Shown piece after piece: positions 52,337-61,904 of a stretch of 64,000 bases of DNA (positions within the stretch are counted from its first letter, which is position 1; every line of letters begins with the position of its first letter). Made by a program: the position numbers and the translations under genes. Source of the stretch: Colwellia sp. (lineage in GTDB: Bacteria > Pseudomonadota > Gammaproteobacteria > Enterobacterales > Alteromonadaceae); NCBI GenBank assembly GCA_013215385.1, contig JABSOY010000011.1, positions 1 through 64,000 of the forward strand, read 5' to 3'. Below the pieces are notes generated by a model. The model was not told the origin of the DNA. It searched no databases and worked only from the letters and a program-made list of their open reading frames with translations.

Positions 52337-53391
52337 GCTAACCAATGGATTAAACAGTCTAGCCCTGCGTTGTTTATTGCACTATCAGCTTTTGCTAATA
52401 CCAAAGGTTTAGCGTGAAATGCCACACCTAAGTGTGCTGCCGCCATCATGACTAAATCATTTGCACCATCACCCATAGCAACAGTCTGTTGATTAGGTAA
52501 TTGATATCTTTCTTGTAAATCTATTAAGCAGTTTGCTTTGGCTTGTGCATCAACTACATCGCCCAAAACCTTACCGGTAAGCGTGCCATCGATAATTTCT
52601 AAGGTATTTGCATGAGCAGCATCAAGTGATAATAATGCCTTTAAATGATCAGAAAAATAAGTAAAACCACCTGAAGCAATAGCAACTTTCCAGTTATGAC
52701 GCTTTAATTCTTTTATTAGCGTCTCTAAACCATTCATCAGGGGGATATTGTCTGCCACTTCGGCAAGAATAGATTCTGGGGAGCCTTTTAACGTTGCTAC
52801 GCGTTGATGTAAGCTCTGGGCGAAATCCAACTCACCAAGCATTGCTTGCTCGGTAACAGCAGCTACTTGCTCGCCGACACCTGCTAATATGGCAATTTCA
52901 TCAATGCATTCAATTTCAATTGTCGTTGAGTCCATATCCATAACCAAAATACCTGGTTGTGACAATATAGGGGCATTTTCAATCAGGGCAGCCTCAATAT
53001 TATTGGCTAGTGTAAACTCGACTAAGCATTCTCTTGCTAGGGTCAACTGGGAGCAATTGATATTAAATCGATAGCTGGTTAGTCCATTACGATGATTAAT
53101 GGCCTTTAAAGCCAGTAACGTTAATTGGCAACTGGTAATGAGTTTACTGAGCACACCAAGGGTAATATTACTAAAAACGATTAATTCAATAGCTGAATGA
53201 CTTACTGGTGAATCGGATAAGTTTATGGCATCACCACTAAGCGTTATTAAGTTGTCATTTATTTGCCAACTATTTTTATCAAAAGATACAAAACCAGGTA
53301 AGTTACTGGTTGCTTGTTCAGGAATAATAAACTCAGCCAAGCTAAGTTGTTGAATATGTTCAAGGGAAAAACGTTGGATAGTCATTGACAC
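52333..53391 (-). CDS. serB: Phosphoserine phosphatase
   Basis: 352 residues. An N-terminal ACT-like region is followed by the HAD catalytic domain: nucleophile in LVMDMDSTTIEIEC, the serine/threonine motif IASGGFTYF, Lys region and GDGANDLVMM. Final step of serine synthesis. Convergent with, and overlapping by 4 bases, the PilZ gene. Divergent from smp, as in E. coli and Shewanella. Confidence 0.96.
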   Translation of the reverse strand: MSMTIQRFSLEHIQQLSLAEFIIPEQATSNLPGFVSFDKNSWQINDNLITLSGDAINLSDSPVSHSAIELIVFSNITLGVLSKLITSCQLTLLALKAINHRNGLTSYRFNINCSQLTLARECLVEFTLANNIEAALIENAPILSQPGILVMDMDSTTIEIECIDEIAILAGVGEQVAAVTEQAMLGELDFAQSLHQRVATLKGSPESILAEVADNIPLMNGLETLIKELKRHNWKVAIASGGFTYFSDHLKALLSLDAAHANTLEIIDGTLTGKVLGDVVDAQAKANCLIDLQERYQLPNQQTVAMGDGANDLVMMAAAHLGVAFHAKPLVLAKADSAINNAGLDCLIHWLA

Positions 53392-53495
53392 AGTGTTGCC
53401 TTTTTATCTGGATTATAGTTTTAGCATTCTTCAAAGCGATTAATGCTATAATATAAAAATGAACGTAACATGAAATTAGTAATCTTGTAGTGCTT

Positions 53496-54128
53496 ATGAC
53501 ACAAATAGAAAAGCCTTTATACCCTAAATTATCATCTATTTATAATAAAATAATGCAATTAGCTATAGCGATTGCTTTTATTGTTTTATTGATGAATTTA
53601 TGGATCTACAGTCAAACGCAAACTGAGCAAACCATAAATCAGCATTTTTATGATGTAGGTGAACAATATTTGCAACAAACGTCAGCGGGCGTGTCAGTCT
53701 TAACCACTGAAATTAAAACCAAGCAAAGTCGAATATTAATGCAAAAATACGTCGACGAACTACAACAAGCCCAAGCCATAAAAGAAATTCATTTATATGA
53801 TGTGACAGGGCAACTCCTTATCTCAAGCAAAGGTGCTAAAAGTGTTAAAGCACTTTATGGTTTATCAGAAAACAAATTAAATAAAAGTGAAGGTTTTCCA
53901 CCTTTCATTGGAGAGATTCGTCAAAAAACTCTGCTAGGTTATGTTCGCTTAACACTTGATAAAAAATACTTAACTGAAAAACTGTTAACCAATAGCGAAG
54001 AACAATTCACCTTATTACGCTTAATGATGATCATTGCTGGTATTGTCGGATTTTTGCTAACGCGCGGCTTGAATCGTTTCAGTCGACAGGGTTTTAGGGT
54101 GGCGAACTCTGCTAAACATAGTTTGTAG
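53496..54128 (+). CDS. smp: Smp/YtjB-type membrane protein
   Basis: About 210 residues with two membrane helices (LAIAIAFIVLLMNLWIYSQ and MMIIAGIVGFLLT) enclosing a periplasmic domain of about 130 residues (YVDELQQAQAIKEIHLYDV). This matches the SMP/AhpA family next to serB. Function not established. The ATG at 53496 is preferred over a GTG at 53490. The short tail after the second helix ends in basic residues. Confidence 0.85.
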   Translation: MTQIEKPLYPKLSSIYNKIMQLAIAIAFIVLLMNLWIYSQTQTEQTINQHFYDVGEQYLQQTSAGVSVLTTEIKTKQSRILMQKYVDELQQAQAIKEIHLYDVTGQLLISSKGAKSVKALYGLSENKLNKSEGFPPFIGEIRQKTLLGYVRLTLDKKYLTEKLLTNSEEQFTLLRLMMIIAGIVGFLLTRGLNRFSRQGFRVANSAKHSL

Positions 54129-54134
54129 TGGCTA

Positions 54135-54956
54135 TTATTCGTTAGTGGGTAACTTGAAAAGCGCTGAAATATTATTCTCCATTACTTCAGCAATCACCTC
54201 TGGTTTTTCTTCTCTTATTGATAGCAATTTTTCAAAAACATTAATCAGCCGTAGTGGCGAATTACTTTCCCCTTGAAAACCATAAAGTGGCATGGCCGGT
54301 GCGTCGGTCTCCATGACTAAACTGCTTAGCGGCAAACGTTTGATAGCATTAATTGTTTTTTTTGCTCTTGGATAGGTGATTGTGCCGCCAATACCTAATT
54401 TAAAGCCTAAATCTATATACTGACAAGCTTGTTGATAACTACCTGAAAATGCGTGAATAATACCTGCTTGGGGAACTTTTATTTGCTTTAATAATGTTAT
54501 TGTTTCGTTATGTGTACCTCGGTGGTGCACGATAACAGGAAGCTTTTGCTGTTTAGCTAATTGTAATTGATAGTCAAAAAACTCTAATTGTTTAGGTAAG
54601 TTATTTTGTTGCTTAGCGATAACGGCATCAAGGCCCATTTCTCCTATAGCAATAATATTGGCTCTATTGTTGGCAACTTTTTCAGCAAGTAATGTTAGGT
54701 CTTGGTGTTCTAAATTATCTAAAAACCAAGGGTGAATACCCAAGCAGGCAAAGATTTTACAGCTATTATTACTTAGCTCTTGATTGAAATTTGTTAAGGC
54801 GAGAACATTTGACCAATTATCAGGAGAAATGGCAGGCACAATAATTTGGTGAATATGTTGGTTAAAGCATTCGGCTAACAATGAATTAGGCACACTAGTT
54901 TGTAGAGGAGTTAATGCCTCGAAATCTAAATGACAATGAGTATCTGTGAATTTCAT
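54135..54956 (-). CDS. TatD-family metal-dependent hydrolase (DNase)
   Basis: 273 residues. Metal ligands in FTDTHCHLDF, the Glu in IGEMGLDAV, His in VIVHHRGTH and HAFSGSYQQ, and the Asp in VMETDAPAMP. TatD relatives are 3'-5' exonucleases acting in DNA repair or hydrolysing D-amino acid bonds; which applies here is unclear. Shares an orientation with the HDOD regulator, 33 bases upstream. Confidence 0.92.
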   Translation of the reverse strand: MKFTDTHCHLDFEALTPLQTSVPNSLLAECFNQHIHQIIVPAISPDNWSNVLALTNFNQELSNNSCKIFACLGIHPWFLDNLEHQDLTLLAEKVANNRANIIAIGEMGLDAVIAKQQNNLPKQLEFFDYQLQLAKQQKLPVIVHHRGTHNETITLLKQIKVPQAGIIHAFSGSYQQACQYIDLGFKLGIGGTITYPRAKKTINAIKRLPLSSLVMETDAPAMPLYGFQGESNSPLRLINVFEKLLSIREEKPEVIAEVMENNISALFKLPTNE

Positions 54957-54989
54957 ATCAAGCTTACCGTAATATGATTATCTTTATCT

Positions 54990-56126
54990 TTATCTTAATC
55001 TAGCCGCTCTTTTTTCTAGGGCTTCTAAGACACTTTCTAATTTATAGTGTTTAATAAATTCAGGAGCTGGTTGGTGTTCTCTTAATAGTACGTCAGCCAA
55101 ATATACCGCTTGTGCAATACCAAAAGACCTTTTTAATAACTTTTCTGGGTGATGATGCATAACAACTGCTTCAATTAAATGGTAAGAAAAACTCCACATA
55201 TGCAGTAAATAGCCACCAACATGATTGTGGTCAGTCGCAAAAATCTTTTGCTCCAAGGCATTATTATCAGCATTTTTAACACGATACTTAAAATATTTAT
55301 TGGTTAAGTTTGCATCCATTTCAAACAAGACTATTTTTCCTATATCGTGCAATAATCCCGCAAGCAATGCGTCACGTTTAAGTTCAGCTTTTACCATAGA
55401 AGCGGCTAAACGAGCGGTAGATAAACAGTGCTGCTGTTCTTTTATCACCGAAAAACCAGGTATGTCAGGTTCGTAAGAAAACAATTCTGCTGTCATTACT
55501 ATACAACACAACGTTTCTAAGCCCATTCGGGTTATTGCTTCAGTAATATTATTAATCGGTTTTCCTTGGTTCATAAATGAACTATTTGAAAACTGTAGAA
55601 CTTTCGCAGCAAGTGCGGGATCTTGAGCGATAATTTCCGATATTTTATCTGAATCCGTATTACTTTCTTCGAGAATAGCATTGAGTTGTAAATAGACTTT
55701 CGGTGGGCTCGGTAGTGTTTTAACTTTAGCAACAGCCTTAATAATGTGATCTTTAGTTATTGCTTTATTATTGTCGCTAATCGATGAAATTGTTTGGTGA
55801 ATATGACCAACATTAAGGGGGGGCGTAAACGTATAATGGCATATGTTACTCGCCTGATTATTCAACTTACGCGTGGAATTATCTTCATTGGTAATCGCGA
55901 CTCTGATCATCGCAGGGTATTTCGTTGAAATAGCTTTTAAAAGCTCAACGCCACTCACTTTGCCTAAGGCTAATACCGTAATGATAACGTCAAATTTATG
56001 TTGGCTTAATGCTTTCAATGCATGTTTACCGTTATCAACATAAGCAGTTTGGCAAGGACCGTCGTAAAACGTCTGTTTAAGTGCTAATAGTGTTTGCTGG
56101 GCATTATCGACAATTAGCACTTTCAT
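54990..56126 (-). CDS. HDOD-domain protein with a degenerate receiver
   Basis: 378 residues. Residues 1-120 are a CheY-like receiver fold (MKVLIVDNAQQ, GVELLKAI) but the phosphoacceptor position is Val: FDVIITVLALGKVSG, where active receivers have D. The acidic pair at residues 7-8 is also reduced to one Asp followed by Asn. An HDOD domain follows (LPSPPKVYLQL, AQDPALAAKVLQFSNSSF, LLHDIGKIVLFE), with an HD pair retained. Probably a signalling protein that responds to something other than phosphorylation. Confidence 0.88.
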   Translation of the reverse strand: MKVLIVDNAQQTLLALKQTFYDGPCQTAYVDNGKHALKALSQHKFDVIITVLALGKVSGVELLKAISTKYPAMIRVAITNEDNSTRKLNNQASNICHYTFTPPLNVGHIHQTISSISDNNKAITKDHIIKAVAKVKTLPSPPKVYLQLNAILEESNTDSDKISEIIAQDPALAAKVLQFSNSSFMNQGKPINNITEAITRMGLETLCCIVMTAELFSYEPDIPGFSVIKEQQHCLSTARLAASMVKAELKRDALLAGLLHDIGKIVLFEMDANLTNKYFKYRVKNADNNALEQKIFATDHNHVGGYLLHMWSFSYHLIEAVVMHHHPEKLLKRSFGIAQAVYLADVLLREHQPAPEFIKHYKLESVLEALEKRAARLR

Positions 56127-56198
56127 TTATTCATACTTCTCTATACATTTTTAGTGATCAGTTCCTGATATTATCAGGCTAACGGTTGTTTTTAAAAA

Positions 56199-57953
56199 CT
56201 ACATGCGTTCCATTACTTCAATTCCAAGAATATCTAAACCTTGTTTTAAGGTATTTGAAATATTTAAACAAAGCGCTAAGCGAGACTGTTTCACTTCTTC
56301 ACTTATGTCTTCTTTAAGAATAGGACATGCTTCGTAAAAACTCATGTATAAACTCGCTAATTCATATAGGTAATTACATAATAAATTTGGCATAGACTCG
56401 CTTATTACCGCGTCTAAAACATCTTCGAGTTGTAATAATTTTAACGCAAGCGCTTTTTCTTGAGGCTCAATAATTGCAATGTGGGCACTAAAAGTCTCAG
56501 GTTTGATTGCTGCTTTGTTGAAAATACTTTGAATGCGAGAATATGCATATTGTAAATAAGGAGCCGTAGCACCTTCAAAACTCAACATGCTTTTCCAGCT
56601 AAATATGTAATCGCTGGTACGATTTTTTGATAAATCGGCAAATTTAACCGCGCCAATACCTACTTTAGTTGCTATTTCATCGAGCTTTTCTTCGGTGTAA
56701 TCAGGATTTTTCTCTTTAATTACTTCTTTTGCGCGAATAACGGCTTCTTCAAGTAGTTCTGCTAGTTTGATTGTGCCACCCGTGCGGGTTTTAAATGGCT
56801 TACCATCGTCTCCCATCATCATGCCAAATGGACAATGATCATAACTAACATGTTCAGGCAATAAGTCCGCTTTTCGTGCCACAATTTCCACTTGTTTAAA
56901 ATGTAAGCTTTGACGGGCATCGGTAAAAATAATGATACGATCGGCTTTTAATTCATTGCTACGATAACGACATGCAGATAAGTCGGTTGTTGCATACAAA
57001 TAGCCACCACCGGTTTTTTGTATGATAAATACCGGCGCTTCGCCGTCTTTATTCGCCATTTCATTAATGAATACGACTTTAGCGCCTTCACTGACTTCAG
57101 CAATACCCTTGGTCATTAATTCTTCAACGACCGTCGGCAAATCCGTGTTATAAGCGCTTTCGCCCATAATATCGTCACGGGTTAAAGTAACATTGAGTTT
57201 TTGATAAATATCTTCACTGTGTGCAATAGATATATCGATGAATAACTGCCATAAAACTAAACAATCTTTATCGCCGCCTTGCAGCTTCACCACGTAATCA
57301 CGAGCACGGTCGGCAAAACCTTCTTCGTTATCAAAACGTACTTTAGCTTCACGGTAAAAATTTTCTAAATCAGAAAGGGCTGTTTCAGCGACTTCATTGG
57401 CATTTAATTTATCACTTAAATGCGCCAATAACATGCCAAATTGTGTGCCCCAATCACCCATGTGATTCTGACGAATAACCTTGTCACCACGAAATTCTAA
57501 AGCACGTACTACAGCATCACCAATAATGGTTGAACGTAAGTGACCAACATGCATTTCTTTGGCAAGGTTTGGCGCTGAATAATCAACAACAACGATTTGT
57601 GGTTTATCTTCTGCAGTCATGCCACGTTGAGTTACACCCAATTTTTCATCATTTGTGGTTTTAGCTATTTGCTCAGCCAACCATTTTTTGTCTAAATGAA
57701 TATTAATAAAACCAGGTCCTGCTAATTCAATTTTGTCAGCAATACCTTCAAGGTCTAAGTGTTCAACAACTTTAGTCGCTAATTCGCGTGGATTTGTTTT
57801 AAGTTTTTTCGCTGCACCCATAACACCATTGGCTTGATAATCACCAAAGTTAGGACGATTTGAAAGGCTAACTGCAGGATTTGTTCCTTCAGGTAAACCA
57901 GCAAGCACCATGGCCGCAGATACTTTTTCACTTAATAGTTGTTTAATATTCAT
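56199..57953 (-). CDS. argS: Arginyl-tRNA synthetase
   Basis: 584 residues, normal length. N-terminal additional domain (NFGDYQANGVMGAAKKL), HIGH motif HVGHLRSTIIGDAV, the KMSK-equivalent loop around GDDGKPFKTRTGGT, and the DALR anticodon domain at the end. Charges tRNA-Arg. Complete. The next 100 bases upstream hold no promoter that I can identify with confidence. Confidence 0.97.
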   Translation of the reverse strand: MNIKQLLSEKVSAAMVLAGLPEGTNPAVSLSNRPNFGDYQANGVMGAAKKLKTNPRELATKVVEHLDLEGIADKIELAGPGFINIHLDKKWLAEQIAKTTNDEKLGVTQRGMTAEDKPQIVVVDYSAPNLAKEMHVGHLRSTIIGDAVVRALEFRGDKVIRQNHMGDWGTQFGMLLAHLSDKLNANEVAETALSDLENFYREAKVRFDNEEGFADRARDYVVKLQGGDKDCLVLWQLFIDISIAHSEDIYQKLNVTLTRDDIMGESAYNTDLPTVVEELMTKGIAEVSEGAKVVFINEMANKDGEAPVFIIQKTGGGYLYATTDLSACRYRSNELKADRIIIFTDARQSLHFKQVEIVARKADLLPEHVSYDHCPFGMMMGDDGKPFKTRTGGTIKLAELLEEAVIRAKEVIKEKNPDYTEEKLDEIATKVGIGAVKFADLSKNRTSDYIFSWKSMLSFEGATAPYLQYAYSRIQSIFNKAAIKPETFSAHIAIIEPQEKALALKLLQLEDVLDAVISESMPNLLCNYLYELASLYMSFYEACPILKEDISEEVKQSRLALCLNISNTLKQGLDILGIEVMERM

Positions 57954-58049
57954 AAAATAAACTCTTTCTCATGGTTATTTGACTCAATATTGGCATCAAT
58001 GATACTCACATGCGGTGCATGCTCCGTGTCATTTCTTTAATCTTGAGCC

Positions 58050-58086
58050 AACTAACTGCGAGAAAGGCGTTATTTCGCAGCTAGTT
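58050..58086. terminator. Imperfect hairpin between argS and the long palindrome
   Basis: AACTAACTGCGA (58050-58061) pairs with TCGCAGCTAGTT (58075-58086) with one mismatch. The T-rich tract lies on the plus-strand side only, so its role as a terminator for minus-strand prfC is doubtful. Confidence 0.35.
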
Positions 58087-58158
58087 ATATTGTTTTTAAT
58101 TAATCTTTCGTAAGACGTTTTGAACGTTACCTACAATATAATAATATCATTTGATTAA

Positions 58159-58263
58159 GTAGATGGTATTTTAGCAAGGCGTTTGTTACTTTTTATTGGT
58201 GAGTTTAGTGTACTAAATGAGCCAATAAAAAGTATCCAACAACGCAGATAAAATGCCATCTAC
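58159..58263. repeat. 105-bp nested palindrome, MITE- or REP-like
   Basis: Outer arms GTAGATGGTATTTTA (58159-58173) and TAAAATGCCATCTAC (58249-58263) match with one mismatch. Inside are GCGTT/AACGC and a perfect TACTTTTTATTGG (58187-58199) with CCAATAAAAAGTA (58222-58234), and the apex TTTAGTGTACTAAA is itself nearly self-complementary. Almost the whole element can fold into one hairpin. It lies 10 bases past the prfC stop and may act as its terminator. No transposase is nearby. Confidence 0.8.
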
Positions 58264-58273
58264 GACATCAAAT

Positions 58274-59857
58274 TTAGTGTTCTCGGGTTTGGTGGAACTT
58301 GATGTCTGGATGACGCTCTTGTGATAAGTTCAAATTCACCATAGTTGGTGCAATATACGTTAAATTATTACCGCCATCTAATGCTAAATTATCGTATGCT
58401 TTTTTACGAAACTGTTCTAATGTTCGTTCATCATCGCAAGTACACCAGCGTGCAGTTGCCACACTTATCGGTTCGTATATAGCGTCAACTTTATATTCAG
58501 TTTTTAAACGTTGCACAACCACTTCAAACTGTAATACACCAACCGCGCCAACAATCATCTCGTTTGAGTTTAATGGTCTGAATACTTGCACCGCACCTTC
58601 CTCTGAAAGTTGGATCAAACCTTTTTGTAATTGCTTGGCCTTTAATGGATCACGTAAACGAATACGGCGGAACATTTCTGGTGCAAAGTTTGGAATACCA
58701 CTAAACTTCATCATTTCACCTGAAGTAAAGGTATCTCCTATTTGAATGCTACCGTGATTATGTAAGCCAATAATATCACCAGCATAGGCTTCATCTACAT
58801 GCGCACGATCGCCGGCCATAAAGGTAACCGCATCGGCAATCTTTATGTCTTTATTAATACGTACTTGCCGCATTTTCATGCCTTTTTCATATTTGCCTGA
58901 ACAAATACGCATGAAGGCGATACGGTCTCGATGTTTTGGATCCATATTAGCTTGAATTTTAAAGACAAAACCAGTGAACGTTTCTTCTTGAGCGCTAACT
59001 TCTCTGACATCCGTTAATCGTGGTAAGGGTTTTGGTGCCCATTCGGTTAAACCATTAAGCATATGGTCGACACCAAAGTTACCTAAAGCCGTACCAAAGA
59101 ATACCGGTGTTAGTTCGCCATTCAAAAACTCTTCTAAATTAAACTCATGAGATGCACCTGAAACTAACTCTAATTCTTCACGTAAATCGTCAGCGTATGC
59201 GCCAATTATTTTGTCTAACTCTGGATTATCAAGTCCTTTGATAATTCTTTCTTCTTGAATCATATGACCAAGACCCGACTGATATAAAAATATTTCATCA
59301 GTTAAAATGTTATAGACACCTTTAAATTCTTTACCCATACCAATTGGCCAAGTAATAGCTGCGCATTTTATTTTTAATACATCTTCAACTTCATCCATGA
59401 CTTCGATAGGGTCGCGTACATCACGATCCATTTTATTCATGAAAGTAATAATAGGCGTATCACGTAAACGTGTAACTTCCATTAATTTAACCGTACGTGC
59501 TTCAACACCTTTGGTAACATCGATAACCATTAAACAAGAATCTACAGCAGTTAATGTACGGTAAGTATCTTCAGAGAAATCTTCATGACCAGGTGTATCG
59601 AGTAAATTTATTAAACAGTCTTTGTAAGGAAATTGCATCACAGAAGTTGTTATAGAAATACCACGTTCTTTTTCCATCTCCATCCAATCAGACTTTGCAT
59701 GCTGACCTGACTTTTTACCTTTTACTGTGCCAGCTCGTTGCAAAGCTTGACCAAAAAGTAATACTTTTTCAGTGATGGTGGTTTTACCCGCATCAGGGTG
59801 AGAGATGATTGCGAAAGTACGTCTTAGATTGACTTCATTAGCCTGTTGCGTTGTCAT
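58274..59857 (-). CDS. prfC: Peptide chain release factor 3
   Basis: 527 residues, full length. GTPase motifs [13 protein letters not shown] (G1), the RGISIT switch (G2), [14 protein letters not shown] (G3) and NKMDRD (G4). Domain II and the C-terminal part with [10 protein letters not shown] are present. It recycles RF1 and RF2 after termination. Single gene. Confidence 0.97.
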   Translation of the reverse strand: MTTQQANEVNLRRTFAIISHPDAGKTTITEKVLLFGQALQRAGTVKGKKSGQHAKSDWMEMEKERGISITTSVMQFPYKDCLINLLDTPGHEDFSEDTYRTLTAVDSCLMVIDVTKGVEARTVKLMEVTRLRDTPIITFMNKMDRDVRDPIEVMDEVEDVLKIKCAAITWPIGMGKEFKGVYNILTDEIFLYQSGLGHMIQEERIIKGLDNPELDKIIGAYADDLREELELVSGASHEFNLEEFLNGELTPVFFGTALGNFGVDHMLNGLTEWAPKPLPRLTDVREVSAQEETFTGFVFKIQANMDPKHRDRIAFMRICSGKYEKGMKMRQVRINKDIKIADAVTFMAGDRAHVDEAYAGDIIGLHNHGSIQIGDTFTSGEMMKFSGIPNFAPEMFRRIRLRDPLKAKQLQKGLIQLSEEGAVQVFRPLNSNEMIVGAVGVLQFEVVVQRLKTEYKVDAIYEPISVATARWCTCDDERTLEQFRKKAYDNLALDGGNNLTYIAPTMVNLNLSQERHPDIKFHQTREH

Positions 59858-60280
59858 GTTTTAAAAGTTCTCTTTGGTGTACATGCTGATGCACATAAAA
59901 TGCTTTTCTTAAGTTTTAATAGGACACTTAGATAATCCTAATTTTGCGCGCATTGTACCATAAATATAAAAAGCCGCATTAGGGGACTGACTTTAAATGA
60001 GTCTTTTTAGCCAGAATTCTAGAGAAGAATATTTTATTTTTGACTTTTGGTTAACTTTATAGAAATTGGGTAGAGGTGAATTGGTTAAGAGATTGTATTT
60101 TGCAGAGAAATGACAAAAGAAAAAGCTCGATTAAACACTCGTCATTAATGAAAAACCTCGGACCTCTTTATGGAATAAATTAATGTTTCTTCTTCACTCA
60201 TTATTTATAAACGAATAAGTAAACAAAGCATGTATTGTTTCTCTTCATAAGCAGATAAAAAGTAATGTTATTGAATAAGC
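59858..60280. other. AT-rich region between prfC and the nap relic
   Basis: No open frame, RNA or repeat recognised. It should hold the prfC promoter near its left end (minus strand). Confidence 0.4.
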
Positions 60281-60295
60281 TTGATGAAAAATCAA
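60281..60295 (+). promoter_or_regulatory. FNR-like site with a 5-base spacer, upstream of napF relic
   Basis: TTGAT (60281-60285) and ATCAA (60291-60295) are the exact FNR half-sites, but the spacer is GAAAA (5 bases) instead of 4. It lies 75 bases before the napF relic start, where an anaerobic activator site would be expected. The extra A in an A-run suggests slippage after the operon decayed. Confidence 0.55.
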
Positions 60296-60370
60296 TATTT
60301 CATCATTAGGTATACGGTAAATTTTCCGTTAATACGTCACTGAAAATAGGTAAGTAAATAGCAGATCAGC

Positions 60371-60716
60371 ATGGTTGATTTAGTTAGAATAAGTTTATTT
60401 CAAGCAAAAAAAAATAACAACCGCACCCGCTATTCGATTGCCATGAGGGCTCAATGAAGCAGTTTTTATTGAAGAGTGTACGCAATGCGGCGACCGCTTT
60501 ACGTCATGTCCTGAAAATATCATTAAAACAGATGATGGAGCTTTCCCTGAAGTGAATTTTTTGCAAGGATAATGTACCTTTTGCCAAAGTTGCGAAACTC
60601 CATCAGATAATGCTTGGGATTCAAAGATATCAATAAAGGGATATTGTGTTGCTGGTACCGCATTAGTTGCTATCCATATTTTAAAAATGTTAGGCGTTAA
60701 GCCAGTAGGGGAATAA
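60371..60716 (+). pseudogene. napF: napF relic (ferredoxin-type protein of periplasmic nitrate reductase)
   Basis: It opens MVDLVRISLFQAKKNN, like NapF, then shifts frame and reads FIEECTQCGDRFTSCPENII, EVNFLQG, stop, CTFCQSCETPSDNAWDSKIS and on to a stop at 60714-60716. The first iron-sulfur cluster motif has lost one Cys (GDR for GDC), the later clusters are damaged, and there are a frameshift and an in-frame stop at 60570. Confidence 0.85.
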
Positions 60717-60718
60717 TA

Positions 60719-60955
60719 GTGATTAATCTATTAGAAGCTACACCCATTAATATTGCCAGGGTACTTTTTGTCGCTTAGCCAAGTACCCCCAAAAAATTGC
60801 TAAAGCATTAGCGGAGTTTCCATGCGCTGAAATACATGTATTTTTCAGAGCAAGGTAATCCTAGTGTGAAAATGCACGCTTGTGCTTTAGCTTCAGGTGA
60901 AAAAACATGTATTGCTCATGAATTCTCTGATATGAAAGGCGTCGATAACTGGTAA
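60719..60955 (+). pseudogene. napD: napD relic (NapA chaperone)
   Basis: Starting at a GTG 2 bases after the napF relic, it reads NLLEATPINIARVLFVA, stop, PS, then in another frame KIAKALAEFPCAEIHVF, then FSEQGNPSVK...ASGEKT and SDMKGVDNW. The A-E-I-H and S-E-Q-G stretches match NapD, which binds the Tat signal of NapA. Two or more frameshifts and a stop are visible. No trace of napA was recognised after it; 60956-61092 shows nothing clear. Confidence 0.75.
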
Positions 60956-61092
60956 TAAAGTTTATTCTAATTATTTTAATCAGTAAGCTAAATATTAAGA
61001 CCTCTTTAATTTTACGATAGCAGCGTTTTTTTAGTGGGTAATAATGGCGAGAAGGACAAGTTTTATGATGCTTGAATAAGAGCAGCGCCGGC

Positions 61093-61326
61093 CTAATTAA
61101 AGAGGTGATGAATAAATAGACTTTCTTCTTGCTCGATAATTGGTTGGTATAGCGTGGCTTGATGTGAGTCTTCAGGAGATAATTGCTCTGTCATTAATGC
61201 CAAGGCATGCGTTTTATTTACGCCTGTTAGTTTGATTACTTGTTCCAATGCTTGGTTCATAACGACATTAACTAAGTCTTCATTATTAATGTGACAGTCA
61301 GTTATTAACTTTTTACTTTTTAACAT
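61093..61326 (-). CDS. Unknown small protein (77 residues)
   Basis: Begins MLKSKKLITDCHINNEDLV and contains ALEQVIKLTGVNKTHALALM, which reads as a short helical domain; ends with EQEESLFIHHLFN. No signal peptide or known family. No strong ribosome-binding site. It is next to the nap relic but on the opposite strand, so the link may be accidental. Confidence 0.45.
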   Translation of the reverse strand: MLKSKKLITDCHINNEDLVNVVMNQALEQVIKLTGVNKTHALALMTEQLSPEDSHQATLYQPIIEQEESLFIHHLFN

Positions 61327-61454
61327 ATCCCTAATCCTTGCTTATTAGTCAGTGCGAGGTGAGATAGTAGGTACTTGAGCTTTTAATAACTAGTGCCATC
61401 AAGTAAAAGTATGTTGATAAATGTAATCGGCGCAGCGGTAAGGTAAAAGTATAG

Positions 61455-61904
61455 TTAAAATGTCTTTTTCATCACAATAGCGTCTTCATAACCAAAGCCA
61501 TTTGCGCTTGGGTAATAACCGGTACGACGACCCGTCTCAACAAAACCGCTGTTGATATACATCATTTGAGCACTGATGTTTTTTGCTCGAACTTCTAGCC
61601 AAATAACTTTATTATTTAATTCTTTTGCTTGCTCAAAAAAATGCTTAAGTAGCGCCTTACCGTAACTATTACCTTGCTGATCTGGTGAAACACAAATATC
61701 CATCAAAGTTGCTTCACCGACAACATGTTCGCCGATGTAAAAACCAACGAGTTTATTATCCACTGTTAAGGCGTCACCAAAATATCGGCCACCAATGCAG
61801 CTGGTGAATGTTTTCTCATTCCAAGGGTGAGAATGGCAAGCATTTTCAATGGGCATGAGCGTGTTAATGTCGTTTACTGATATTTTGTGAAAGCTGTAAG
61901 TCAT
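61455..61904 (-). CDS. rimI: Ribosomal-protein-alanine N-acetyltransferase
   Basis: About 149 residues from the ATG at 61904, which overlaps the holD stop as ATGA; a longer frame to 61934 lies inside holD. GNAT fold with the acetyl-CoA loop DQQGNSYGKALLKHFF and family end NKVIWLEVRAKNISAQMMYI, then GFVETGRRTGYYP. Acetylates the N-terminus of ribosomal protein S18. The overlap implies translational coupling with holD, the same order as in E. coli. Confidence 0.93.
   Translation of the reverse strand: MTYSFHKISVNDINTLMPIENACHSHPWNEKTFTSCIGGRYFGDALTVDNKLVGFYIGEHVVGEATLMDICVSPDQQGNSYGKALLKHFFEQAKELNNKVIWLEVRAKNISAQMMYINSGFVETGRRTGYYPSANGFGYEDAIVMKKTF

Noticed and set aside
60996..61092. Possible further nap operon fragment (reading with VGNNGEKDKFYD)
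   Set aside because: Too short and not clearly similar to NapA, NapB or NapC.
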